Shown in pieces: positions 32,701 to 40,005 of a stretch of 64,000 nt of DNA. The notes under the pieces were generated by a model. It saw only the letters and a list, made by a program, of their open reading frames with translations, made no database searches and was not told where the DNA came from. Positions within the stretch are counted from its first letter, which is position 1. Each line of letters starts with the position of its first letter. The translations under genes were made by a program, and so were the position numbers. This DNA comes from an uncultured Saprospiraceae bacterium (GTDB taxonomy: Bacteria; Bacteroidota; Bacteroidia; Chitinophagales; Saprospiraceae). The stretch lies in contig CALEYL010000043.1 in NCBI GenBank assembly GCA_937926205.1, forward strand, positions 29,184 to 93,183. Reading direction: 5' to 3'.

Positions 32701-33096
32701 GAACTGATCCATTACCTTTTCGGGCATTTTGCGACAAGCGGTAAACCGTTTCACAGCGGAAGCATCGGTGTGATTACCCCGTATCGCGCACAAATAGCCC
32801 GAATCCGCCAAACCCTGACCGAAAGTGGGTTTGATCCGGACCAGATCACCGTGGATACCGTTGAACGCTACCAGGGCGGCGCACGCGATATCATCATTAT
32901 TTCTTTGTGTACGAATACTTTGAGCCAGCTGAATATCCTGAGCGCCTTGTCGGATGAAGGCATTGACCGCAAACTGAATGTAGCGCTGACCAGGGCACGG
33001 GAGCAACTCATTATTCTTGGCAACCGGGAATTGCTGGAGCACAGTGCGATTTACCGGGAATTGATTGGATTTTGTACGATTGTTAACCCTTCCTGA
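29716..33096 (+). CDS. Dna2-like nuclease-helicase (superfamily 1, PD-(D/E)xK nuclease)
   Basis: The 1126-aa protein joins a RecB/Cas4-like nuclease domain to a superfamily 1B helicase. The nuclease motif is D353 in LQGRLDVFY and E370-L-K372 in IVELKSGK; YGINHSHFTQTLLYDLLV follows as the usual Q/Y helix. The helicase has Walker A GPPGTGKTSV with K719, Walker B RAIIDEASQ, IGDHKQLPAVV, DTVERYQGGARDIIIIS and NVALTRAREQLIILGN, the set seen in Dna2/Upf1-type enzymes. I do not see the four cysteines that hold the iron-sulfur cluster of eukaryotic Dna2. It probably acts on DNA ends or flaps in repair or in phage defence. It stands alone, so context does not decide. ATG at 29716 follows the heptamer array directly. 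Confidence 0.88.
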   Translation: MKAISQATALLLYRELEKIAARADKDIAIRMGEAHRLFLIVLLEATKAERLQFATLFARLAFICHKWQLDKRLQYYLHTFRKYAPTQQDKFPPDDLWRLGLKATAVALEALSDTEIPATLAGELPTDWPLDFAPQAIRSFRSKVRVLVLDDDAENAQLIVRDEEAPEEITRVQYHISDRNEPFTAGIKSLRSVFGFPVAINLLDVEIGADGLYRPRAFVFLPDHLMDVSTIANCVQDGSPFPWQYLLDKFLPKETTPSLMLGNIANFYLDELITQPDTTYAALKSRVFKLNPLGFCLFNDREVSDMMGLSQRHYSNLRLVLEQAFAEQDITASDCLVEPSFYSETYGLQGRLDVFYRQSEGAQPRTAIVELKSGKIFKPNVYGINHSHFTQTLLYDLLVRSTFGVPPDPLCYILYSGMEDRPLRYAPTVKVQQYEALQLRNSMLRLEYELAALGVGEKPLLEQGRRLFGKLNAELCPGNQVFVLRNLNAFSGVYEGMNALEKKYFIAFAGFIAREHRLAKTGIEGVENLNGQAMLWLNSGEQKRENFEILDYLEIRVNKAGEEEPLLGLARTARTSELANFRVGDIAVLYPGHEMDDQAALRNQVLKCTIVEIGREQIQVRLRARQRNAQLLEKMPFWNIEHDLLDSSFNAQYRGLFEFAGTARAKKELLLGLRAPEKGGANVSVQEQPGMTSEQAAIFQKILDSKDYFLLWGPPGTGKTSVMLRNMVAHFFEHTNENLLVLAYTNRAVDEICEAIESIGEHMRENYLRIGSRYATEARYAERLLEANIEKVSTRAALKDLINNCRILVGTVASVAGKPELFQLKSFDRAIIDEASQILEPSLVGLLPHFPWFALIGDHKQLPAVVAQEETLSAVQDEDLRAIGLNNLRQSLFERLFRRCLENDWKHAFAQLSHQGRMHEAIMDFPNRFFYDKTLRVLPQGVWGHERQVAPLAEQTVDPDWRAVLLNTRALFIPTPIDENGALRKVNVFESELVAELIHYLFGHFATSGKPFHSGSIGVITPYRAQIARIRQTLTESGFDPDQITVDTVERYQGGARDIIIISLCTNTLSQLNILSALSDEGIDRKLNVALTRAREQLIILGNRELLEHSAIYRELIGFCTIVNPS

Positions 33097-33178
33097 TGTT
33101 TATGTGTTTATTCCCTGATGTGCCTGTAAGACGGCCCACCATTTTCAAATCATCGCATTTTCAAATCATCAAATTAAA

Positions 33179-33754
33179 ATGAACTTCCTCGCACATACTT
33201 TTCTTTCCGGAGCCAATGAAGGCTGGATAGTCGGCAATTATCTGGGCGACTTTTTGCGGAACAGAGAAGTAGTGGTATTGCCGGAGGACATTCAGGAAGG
33301 GGTGCGCCTGCACCGGCACATTGATACGTTTACAGATCAGCATCCTGCTGTATTAAAAGGCGTTCGCCGTTTGTACCCGGAACATCACAAATATGCGCCG
33401 GTGCTCACAGATATTTATTACGATCATTTATTGACGCTAAACTGGGCACAATACAGCCAAGAGCCGCTCCACGAATTTGCAAACCGCGCCTACGAAGTGC
33501 TGTTGCGGCATGCCGGGCTTATGCCGGAGCACGTCAGTGACCGCCTGCAACGTATGATTTCAGACAACTGGTTGTCGAAATACGGCACTTTTGAGGGGCT
33601 TGATTTTGCCTTCCGGCGGATGCAGCTTTTTGTTTCCAAGCCGACGCACCTGGATGGCGCGGTTGACAGCCTGAAACGCCATTTACCGGAATTGCAGGAA
33701 GAGTTTGGGCTTTTTTTTCCTGATCTGATACAATCCGTGAAGGATTTCAAATAA
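33179..33754 (+). CDS. acpH: Acyl carrier protein phosphodiesterase
   Basis: The 191-aa protein matches AcpH along its whole length: MNFLAHTFLSGANEGWIVGN, YLGDFLRN, VRLHRHIDTFTDQHPAV, VLTDIYYDHLLTLNW. The conserved His and Asp residues of these boxes belong to the HD-like metal site that removes the 4'-phosphopantetheine arm from holo-ACP. It acts in the cytoplasm on fatty-acid synthesis carrier protein. It lies 82 bp after the Dna2-like gene in the same direction, but a hairpin or shared promoter between them is not evident. Confidence 0.9.
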   Translation: MNFLAHTFLSGANEGWIVGNYLGDFLRNREVVVLPEDIQEGVRLHRHIDTFTDQHPAVLKGVRRLYPEHHKYAPVLTDIYYDHLLTLNWAQYSQEPLHEFANRAYEVLLRHAGLMPEHVSDRLQRMISDNWLSKYGTFEGLDFAFRRMQLFVSKPTHLDGAVDSLKRHLPELQEEFGLFFPDLIQSVKDFK

Positions 33755-34062
33755 TGTCTGTCTTTCGGATCCGATAGCTGCGTTATGTTCGGCTCCAAAA
33801 TCAGTCATTTATACAAATAAACTCCTGATTTTGGAGCCTTCACAAGCCTTGCTCTCGAACCCCAAAGTCCAGACATAGAACTTACGGACTTTCATAATGT
33901 CTGTCTTTCGGATCCGATAGCTGCGTTATGTTCGGCTCCAAAATTGGTCACAAAACCCCAAAGTCCAGACATAGAACTTACGGACTTTCATAATGTCTGT
34001 CTTTCAGATCCGATAGCTGCGTTACGTTCGATCCCAAAATTGGTCACAAAACACCAAACAGT
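33751..34062. repeat. Three copies of an approximately 96-bp intergenic repeat
   Basis: Copies begin at about 33751, 33894 and 33990 with TAATGTCTGTCTTTCGGATC, then CCGATAGCTGCGTTATGTTC. Copies 2 and 3 are 96 bp apart and differ at a few bases; copy 1 is longer by about 47 bp because of an insert that creates the hairpin at 33791-33838. Each unit contains AAAGTCC/GGACTTT and CAGACAT/ATGTCTG inverted pairs, so transcripts would fold repeatedly. The repeat fills the whole space between acpH and porT, which converge. Confidence 0.85.
33791..33838 (+). terminator. Perfect 14-bp hairpin after acpH
   Basis: GGCTCCAAAATCAG (33791-33804) pairs without mismatch with CTGATTTTGGAGCC (33825-33838) around a 20-base AT-rich loop, about 37 bp after the acpH stop. 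It exists only in the first copy of the 96-bp repeat. It probably terminates acpH or porT transcription, although no T tract follows. Confidence 0.5.
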
Positions 34063-34067
34063 GATGA

Positions 34068-34793
34068 TTACCCCTCGAAATGCAGCGAAATGGTAAAGGT
34101 TCTGGACAAAATCTTGTCTAAAACAGTAGATTCTTCAATGTTGTCATTGTAAATCAGGATATTACCAATGCCATGAGACATTTTGAACTCCGGAGAAAAG
34201 ATAAAATAGGGGAAGAAAAACTGGATGCCTGCCCCGTACTCGAGGGCGAAGTCATTGGGCGCTATTTTTACAATATTATCTGCCTGCCGTGTTCGTGAAT
34301 CACTGGCCACGTCAAAAGCGTACTTTACGCCTGCCGTGACAAAGAGCCTGAAATCCCTGTAAGGCGCTGATTTGTATCGAAACTGGAAAGGCATTTCGAC
34401 GAGCACCTGTTCAATGGACCGCTGGCTGAAATTGGCAAAACGGCTATTTTTATCGTAGCGAATGTTTCTTTCCGCAAAAGACAAGGTTGGGGTGAAACGA
34501 AAATCGAAGAAATCTCCAATTTTCAGGTTCGTGACGATACCGAGGTTGAATCCTGGGCCACTAATCCCTTCGATGCCGATGATGGTATCGTTCAGCAAAA
34601 ATTCTTTCGAACGATACGGTTTGAAAGAAGACGTGTTCCTCCCAAGCGTAATGCCGAAGTAGTAAGCCTTTTTTTCAAAGTTGTAGTAATTGTAATTGTT
34701 GCCGCCGTTGTAGCGTTGTGCCGAAGCCATGGATACGACAACAAGCGCAGTGAACAGCGCCAACATTATTTTTTTGCCACGTAAATGGAACAT
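34068..34793 (-). CDS. porT: PorT-like outer-membrane beta-barrel protein of type IX secretion
   Basis: With the start at 34793 the product is 241 aa and begins with a signal peptide (MFHLRGKKIMLALFTALVVV, cleaved after MASA). The mature part is an eight-strand barrel of the PorT/outer-membrane barrel family with alternating strands such as FKPYRSKEFLLNDTI, PGFNLGIVTNLKIGDFFDFR and FFPYFIFSPEFKMSHGI. PorT is needed for type IX secretion, and a T9SS-sorted protease is encoded later in the window. Adjacency to ubiE is a known arrangement of porT in this phylum. The start overlaps the end of ubiE by 28 bp; another ATG at 34766 makes a TAATG junction but lacks the basic n-region of a signal peptide. 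Confidence 0.72.
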   Translation of the reverse strand: MFHLRGKKIMLALFTALVVVSMASAQRYNGGNNYNYYNFEKKAYYFGITLGRNTSSFKPYRSKEFLLNDTIIGIEGISGPGFNLGIVTNLKIGDFFDFRFTPTLSFAERNIRYDKNSRFANFSQRSIEQVLVEMPFQFRYKSAPYRDFRLFVTAGVKYAFDVASDSRTRQADNIVKIAPNDFALEYGAGIQFFFPYFIFSPEFKMSHGIGNILIYNDNIEESTVLDKILSRTFTISLHFEG

Positions 34794-35497
34794 ATACCAA
34801 ATGTTAAAGGGATGCAACGATGGGCCTGATAGCCTGTTTTGTTCAAAATATTTAAAAATTCCTCCCCCTCGGGAAAAACCTGTACCGATTCATAAAGATA
34901 ACTGTACGCCCGGGGGTCTTTAGAAGTGATTCTTCCGATGACCGGCAGAATGTTTTTGAAATAGAACTGGAACAACTGCTTAAAAGGAAACATCCTTGGC
35001 CTTGAAAACTCCAGAACTACTAACTTTCCACCGCTTTTCAACACCCGCTGCATTTCTGCCAATCCTTTTTCCAGGTTTTCAAAATTTCTGACTCCAAAAG
35101 CAACGGTTATCGCGTCGAACGTATTGTCTGCAAAAGGTAAATTTTCAGAATCGCCCTCTACCAACTCAATGATGGCTTCCAGGTGCTGCTTCCTGACTTT
35201 TTCCCGCCCAATGTCCAGCATTTGAGCAGAGATGTCCAATCCTACAACTCTTTGAAGTTGAAAGGCTTTGGTTAAAGCAATGGCCACATCAGCCGTTCCT
35301 GTGGCAACGTCCAGCACAATGCCGGGCGGATTATCCCTCAACTGGGCGATCGCTTTTTTGCGCCAGATGGTGTCAATACCCAGAGAAAGGAATCGGTTGA
35401 GAAAATCATAATAAGGCGCAATTTTGTTGAACATGACCGACACCTGGCTCTTTTTGCTGCTGTCTGCGTCGTAAGGTTTGACGGTTTCTTTTGACAT
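34766..35497 (-). CDS. ubiE: Demethylmenaquinone methyltransferase UbiE/MenG
   Basis: The 243-aa SAM-dependent methyltransferase carries the UbiE signatures: VMFNKIAPYYDFLNRFLSLG near the N-terminus, motif I VLDVATGTADVAIAL, FDAITVAFGVRNFENLEKGL and the C-terminal RAYSYLYESVQVFPEG. It methylates demethylmenaquinone in the last step of menaquinone synthesis, the same pathway as mqnD. It is co-transcribed with the overlapping porT-like gene and divergent from gyrA, with a -7 promoter element at 35534-35541. Confidence 0.95.
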   Translation of the reverse strand: MSKETVKPYDADSSKKSQVSVMFNKIAPYYDFLNRFLSLGIDTIWRKKAIAQLRDNPPGIVLDVATGTADVAIALTKAFQLQRVVGLDISAQMLDIGREKVRKQHLEAIIELVEGDSENLPFADNTFDAITVAFGVRNFENLEKGLAEMQRVLKSGGKLVVLEFSRPRMFPFKQLFQFYFKNILPVIGRITSKDPRAYSYLYESVQVFPEGEEFLNILNKTGYQAHRCIPLTFGICSIYVAKK

Positions 35498-35533
35498 AAA
35501 CGGGATGTATTAACTAAAAGTACTAGCGGCGCG

Positions 35534-35541
35534 CAAAGATA
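35534..35541 (-). promoter_or_regulatory. -7 element of the ubiE-porT promoter
   Basis: Minus-strand TATCTTTG followed by CG is an exact TAnnTTTG match, 36 bp upstream of the ubiE ATG. No -33 TTTG at the expected spacing is evident. Confidence 0.55.
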
Positions 35542-35586
35542 GCAGTTTTGACGAGGGAGGTATCGCAAAAATTCCACCCTTTTTTC

Positions 35587-35594
35587 TACCTTTG
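35587..35594 (+). promoter_or_regulatory. -7 element of the gyrA promoter
   Basis: TACCTTTG followed by CA is an exact TAnnTTTG match, placing transcription start near 35600 and leaving a leader of about 57 bases before the ATG at 35657. The element is 53 bp from the divergent ubiE element. Confidence 0.6.
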
Positions 35595-35656
35595 CATTCC
35601 TTAATGAAATGCAGCAATGCATCAATTGTTTTGACTCAATAAGCAAAAAATTCTCC

Positions 35657-38257
35657 ATGTCTTCCAATCAACGGATTGTTCTCGTCAATATTGAGGATCA
35701 GATGAAGTCGGCCTACATTGACTACTCCATGTCAGTCATTGTAGCCAGAGCGTTGCCGGATGTCAGGGACGGGCTAAAGCCTGTTCACCGGCGGGTATTG
35801 TACGGAATGACGGATTTAGGTCTGAGCTACAACAAAGGACACAAAAAATCTGCCCGTATTGTGGGGGAGGTGCTTGGTAAATACCACCCGCACGGCGATT
35901 CTTCTGTTTATGATACCATGGTACGTATGGCGCAGGACTGGTCTTTGCGCTACCCCCTCGTGGATGGTCAGGGTAACTTTGGATCTATGGACGGTGACAG
36001 CCCGGCTGCCATGCGTTATACCGAGGCGCGCCTAAGCCGGATCAGCGATGAAATGCTGGCTGATATCAATAAAGATACCGTGGATTTCGCGCCAAATTTC
36101 GATGATTCGCTGGAAGAGCCGACCGTTTTGCCTGCGAAACTGCCGAATTTATTGATCAATGGCGCTTCGGGTATTGCTGTCGGTATGGCCACCAATATCC
36201 TGCCCCACAACCTCCGGGAAGTAGTAGACGGCATCATTGCAACCGTGGACAACCCCGACATCACCATCGAGGAACTGATCCAGTTTATCAAGGCGCCCGA
36301 TTTTCCGACTGGCGGGATTATTTACGGCTACAGCGGCGTAAAAGAAGGCTTTGAAACGGGCCGTGGTCGTGTGGTCGTCAGGGGCAAAGCCGAAATCCAG
36401 ACCGACAACACCGGCCGGGAGGTCATCATCATCACGGAAATTCCATACCAGGTCAATAAGGCCATGCTGGTAGCCAAAATGGCAGAGCTGGTCAACGACA
36501 AAAAGATCGAAGGCATTCACGATATCCGGGATGAATCTTCGCGTGAAGGGGTCCGGGTAGTTGTGGAGATCAAACGCGACGGACTGGCCAACGTCATTTT
36601 GAGCCAGTTGTTTAAATACACCCCTCTGCAAACTTCCTACGGGGTAAACAACATTGCCCTGGTTAATGGCCGGCCGGTGACGCTCAACCTTAAAGACTTC
36701 ATTCGCGAGTTCATCAAATTCCGAATTGAAGTGATCATCCGCCGCACGCAGTTTGATTTGAAAAAAGCCATCGCGAGGGCGCATATCCTGGTAGGTTTGC
36801 TGATCGCTTTGGATTATATAGACAAAGTCATTACGCTTATCAGGGCTTCCAAAACGGCTGAAGAAGCGCGGGAAGGCTTGATGGAAGGCGGTTTTATTGA
36901 AGATAAAGAAGCCTTCTGGTCGAAATTTGGTCAGCTGATCGAAGACGCGAAATCAGAAGAGTTTGAACTGGTAGAAGGCAATGTCCTTTCAGAAGCTCAG
37001 GCGAAAGCCATCCTCGAAATGCGTCTTCAGAAGCTCACCGGCCTCGAACGCGATGGCATCCAGCAGGAGTACGATGAAGTTTGCCGCCGCATCGAAGAAT
37101 ACAGAGCCATCCTGGCCAGCGATGAACTCCAACGTGAAATCGTCAAACAGGAACTAACCGAAATCCGCGAAAAATATGGGGATGATCGCCGCACTCAGAT
37201 TAACTTTGAAGACGGTGAAATCAGCATCGAAGACCTCATTGAAGACGAAGAAGTGGTGATTACCATTTCACATCTGGGGTATATCAAACGGACTCCTGTC
37301 GCCGAATACCGCACGCAAGGTCGTGGCGGCCGCGGTTCCATGGGGGCAAAAACGCGAAATGAAGATTTTGTAGAGCACATGTTCATTGCAACCAATCACA
37401 ACTACCTTCTGTTTTTTACAGAACAGGGGCGTTGTTACTGGCTGCGTGCCTATGAAGTTCCGGAAGCGAATAAAACGTCAAGTGGCCGCGTCATTCAGAA
37501 CATTTTGTCGATCCCGAAGGAAGACAAAATCAAGGCGTACATCATCATTAAGGACCTGACAGACCGCGAATTTGTGGACAACCACTTTATTTTGTTCTGT
37601 ACGCGCAAAGGCATCATCAAAAAAACACCGGTCGCTGCATACGCCAGACCCCGTGCCGGTGGCATCAATGCCATTTTGATCCGCGAAGACGATCAGTTGC
37701 TGGAAGCTAAACTGACTACCGGAGACAGCGAAATTTTCATTGCTACCCATAATGGAAATGCCATCCGGTTCAACGAAACCAAGGTGCGGTCTATGGGGCG
37801 TACCGCAGCGGGCGTTCGCGGGGTAACCCTGGAAGAAGACGGTCGCGATGGCGTGGTTGGAATGGTTTGCCTTGATCCCACAGACAAAAGCGCGACTATT
37901 TTGGTCGTTTCAGAGAAAGGAAATGGCAAACGTTCAGATTTTGATGAGTATCGACTGACTAACAGGGGCGGAAAAGGCGTTAAAACCATGAATGTAACTG
38001 CTCGCACGGGAGTTGTCATCGCCATCAAAGCGGTCAGGGATGAAGAAGACCTGATGATAACCAACCGTTCCGGTATTATTATCCGGATGCCGGTCAGTGA
38101 CATTCCGGTATTGGGAAGAGCAACACAAGGTGTCCGTGTCATTCGTTTGGACGATGACGATGAAATTGCAGATGTTGCCGTCGTACCGCACAACGAAGAT
38201 GAGGAGAATGGAAACGGGATTGAAGAAGCTGAGGTAGAGGGAACGGATGCAGAGTAA
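35657..38257 (+). CDS. gyrA: DNA gyrase subunit A
   Basis: The 866-aa product breaks and rejoins DNA during negative supercoiling, in a complex with GyrB. The N-terminus reads DYSMSVIVARALPDVRDGLK, PVHRRVLYGM; the catalytic tyrosine is Y121 in AAMRYTEARL. The quinolone-determining positions are Ser82 and Asp86 in HPHGDSSVYDTMVRMAQ, the residues found in quinolone-sensitive enzymes. The C-terminal DNA-wrapping domain (about 500-840) has six blade-like repeats and a GyrA box variant (NRGGKG); the tail is acidic (NEDEENGNGIEEAEVEG). I chose ATG 35657 over 35609 because it aligns with the family start. Confidence 0.96.
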   Translation: MSSNQRIVLVNIEDQMKSAYIDYSMSVIVARALPDVRDGLKPVHRRVLYGMTDLGLSYNKGHKKSARIVGEVLGKYHPHGDSSVYDTMVRMAQDWSLRYPLVDGQGNFGSMDGDSPAAMRYTEARLSRISDEMLADINKDTVDFAPNFDDSLEEPTVLPAKLPNLLINGASGIAVGMATNILPHNLREVVDGIIATVDNPDITIEELIQFIKAPDFPTGGIIYGYSGVKEGFETGRGRVVVRGKAEIQTDNTGREVIIITEIPYQVNKAMLVAKMAELVNDKKIEGIHDIRDESSREGVRVVVEIKRDGLANVILSQLFKYTPLQTSYGVNNIALVNGRPVTLNLKDFIREFIKFRIEVIIRRTQFDLKKAIARAHILVGLLIALDYIDKVITLIRASKTAEEAREGLMEGGFIEDKEAFWSKFGQLIEDAKSEEFELVEGNVLSEAQAKAILEMRLQKLTGLERDGIQQEYDEVCRRIEEYRAILASDELQREIVKQELTEIREKYGDDRRTQINFEDGEISIEDLIEDEEVVITISHLGYIKRTPVAEYRTQGRGGRGSMGAKTRNEDFVEHMFIATNHNYLLFFTEQGRCYWLRAYEVPEANKTSSGRVIQNILSIPKEDKIKAYIIIKDLTDREFVDNHFILFCTRKGIIKKTPVAAYARPRAGGINAILIREDDQLLEAKLTTGDSEIFIATHNGNAIRFNETKVRSMGRTAAGVRGVTLEEDGRDGVVGMVCLDPTDKSATILVVSEKGNGKRSDFDEYRLTNRGGKGVKTMNVTARTGVVIAIKAVRDEEDLMITNRSGIIIRMPVSDIPVLGRATQGVRVIRLDDDDEIADVAVVPHNEDEENGNGIEEAEVEGTDAE

Positions 38258-38266
38258 AGTTTATAA

Positions 38267-38406
38267 GGTTAAAGGATAAAGGTTAAAGGATAAAGGATAA
38301 AGGTTAAAGGATAAAGGTTAAAGTGGGCATTATCTGGTTATGGAGCAGTGTTTTACTTTAACCCCCGCTTTGGCGGGACAGGCTTTTAACCTTGGAACCT
38401 TTAACC
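38267..38406. repeat. Exact 7-bp repeat array with inverted copies after gyrA
   Basis: Eight perfect tandem heptamers alternate between GGTTAAA and GGATAAA from 38267 to 38322. Three inverted copies, TTTAACC, follow at 38357-38363, 38385-38391 and 38400-38406, separated by a CCCGCTTTGGCGGGACAGG palindrome at about 38364-38382. The direct and inverted sets can pair into a long hairpin, which may serve as the gyrA terminator. Confidence 0.8.
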
Positions 38407-38530
38407 TTGGAATCCCTGAAACCCGGAATTAACGAATTGTAGCGAAAACTTTAACAAAAAGATAGATGACCCCTGGCGGGCATCTTCGTCTCATTTGCGA
38501 TATTTTATTTAACACAAACGTCTTCACACC

Positions 38531-39877
38531 ATGAAAAGACTGTTTTTTGTTTTGACAGCTTTAGTACTCTTTGCGGGAACTACCCAGGCACAAGATCCGA
38601 AAAAGGAACTAAGGAATGCCGGAAGAGCGCTTTCAACCTACTATTTGGATCCGTCCGGTAACAAAGCCAAACTAAAAGAAGCTGTAGATGCCATTGAGGT
38701 GGCCGTCGCTTCTGCCGAAACCAACGGCACGGCAGAAGCATGGATCAAAAAAGGAGAAATCTACACCGAAATCGCCACGCAAATCGTCACGATAAAGCAA
38801 GTGGGATTGGGTAAACTGGATGACCTTCCTAAAGTCTCAGACCCGGCGCTTCAGGGAGCCATGGCTTTTGAAAAAGCCCTGACACTGACTCCGAAAAATT
38901 ATGAGAAAAAAGATGCCTTAAAAGGGTTGACTGCCGCTCAGCCAAATCTGTATAACATGGGTATTTATGCCTATGAAGACAAAGATTTCGGCACTGCATT
39001 TAATAATTTCCAGGCCCTGATCACGGCTCATGAAACCCTCAAGGCAAATGACAATAAGAGCTCTTTGGATTCGCCTGAAGCTTACAATGACCAACTCTAC
39101 ATCACAGGTCTGTCTGCACTGAATGCAGATAAAACGGCTGAAGCAGGGAAGTATTTTGAAAAGCTGTACTCAATGGGCTACGATAAAGCAGCCATTTACG
39201 AAGCCATGTACAAAATGAAAATGCCTGCTGATGTTAAAGATGAAGCAGGTGTTGCTGCAGCCTTTAAATTTCTGGAAGAAGGGCGCAAAAAATACCCGGA
39301 TGATGTTTCATTGCTGTTTGCTGAAATCAACCATTACCTGAAGCTTGGCAAATTGGACCTGTTGATCAGCGAGCTTCAATTAGCTATCGAAAAAGAACCA
39401 GACAATATTTCGCTCTACACAACCCTCGGCAACGTTTTTGACAACCTGTATCAGCGTGAATACGCTGCGGGCAACAAAGCAAAAGCAGACGAATATTTCG
39501 GCAAAGCGCTAAGCTACTACGAGCAGTCTTTGAAGAGAGATGCGAAATATTTTGACGCCATTTACAGCATCGGCGCCCTTTATTACAACAAGGCGGCTTC
39601 TATGACACAGGAACTCAACAAACTGGCCGACGACTACAGCAAGACTGGTCTGGAAAAATACAACAACAAAAAGAAAGAAATTTCTGCTCAGTTTGATTTG
39701 GCTTTGCCTTATTTCACGCGTTGCGAAATTTTAAACCCTAATGACATCAGTACGCTGACTGCCCTCAAGGAAATCTTCGCTCGTCGCGATGACCTGGAGA
39801 AGTCAAATGAGTTTAAGCGTCGTCTTGAAGTCGTTACAGGCGGACAAAGCAATCCTTCCTCTTATTTCAAAGAGTAA
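38531..39877 (+). CDS. Secreted TPR protein
   Basis: The 448-aa protein has a signal peptide (MKRLFFVLTALVLFAGTTQA, cleaved before QDPKKE) and then tetratricopeptide-type helix pairs through to the C-terminus, for example AWIKKGEIYTEIATQI, YNMGIYAYEDKDFGTAFNNF, ISLYTTLGNVFDNLYQREYA and YFDAIYSIGALYYNKAA. There is no membrane segment after the signal, so it is probably periplasmic. Such proteins are widespread in Bacteroidota and act as scaffolds; no specific role can be read from the sequence. Transcribed alone and closed by a strong terminator. Confidence 0.85.
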   Translation: MKRLFFVLTALVLFAGTTQAQDPKKELRNAGRALSTYYLDPSGNKAKLKEAVDAIEVAVASAETNGTAEAWIKKGEIYTEIATQIVTIKQVGLGKLDDLPKVSDPALQGAMAFEKALTLTPKNYEKKDALKGLTAAQPNLYNMGIYAYEDKDFGTAFNNFQALITAHETLKANDNKSSLDSPEAYNDQLYITGLSALNADKTAEAGKYFEKLYSMGYDKAAIYEAMYKMKMPADVKDEAGVAAAFKFLEEGRKKYPDDVSLLFAEINHYLKLGKLDLLISELQLAIEKEPDNISLYTTLGNVFDNLYQREYAAGNKAKADEYFGKALSYYEQSLKRDAKYFDAIYSIGALYYNKAASMTQELNKLADDYSKTGLEKYNNKKKEISAQFDLALPYFTRCEILNPNDISTLTALKEIFARRDDLEKSNEFKRRLEVVTGGQSNPSSYFKE

Positions 39878-39900
39878 GCCGCTTTGAAATGATTCGCTAA

Positions 39901-39937
39901 AAAAAACAGCTGTGCATTTTGCACAGCTGTTTTTTTT
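39901..39937. terminator. Strong bidirectional intrinsic terminator
   Basis: ACAGCTGTGC (39906-39915) pairs perfectly with GCACAGCTGT (39921-39930), with a run of A before and a run of seven T after. This is a textbook rho-independent terminator in both directions, serving the TPR gene and possibly the convergent cysteine desulfurase. Confidence 0.9.
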
Positions 39938-39943
39938 GTCCCT

Positions 39944-39986
39944 AAACTTAAAGTGTTACCTTTTCAGAAGGTGACACCTTAAGTTT
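39944..39986 (-). terminator. Long hairpin after the cysteine desulfurase gene
   Basis: Arms at 39944-39962 (AAACTTAAAGTGTTACCTT) and 39968-39986 pair over 19 bases with two mismatches around a 5-base loop. It lies 20 bp beyond the stop of the leftward cysteine desulfurase gene, directly beside the bidirectional terminator. Confidence 0.6.
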
Positions 39987-40005
39987 AACATTCAATTTTA
40001 CCTTG

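Noticed and set aside
33751..34062. CRISPR array in the 96-bp repeats
   Set aside because: Whole units are repeated, without unique spacers of regular length.
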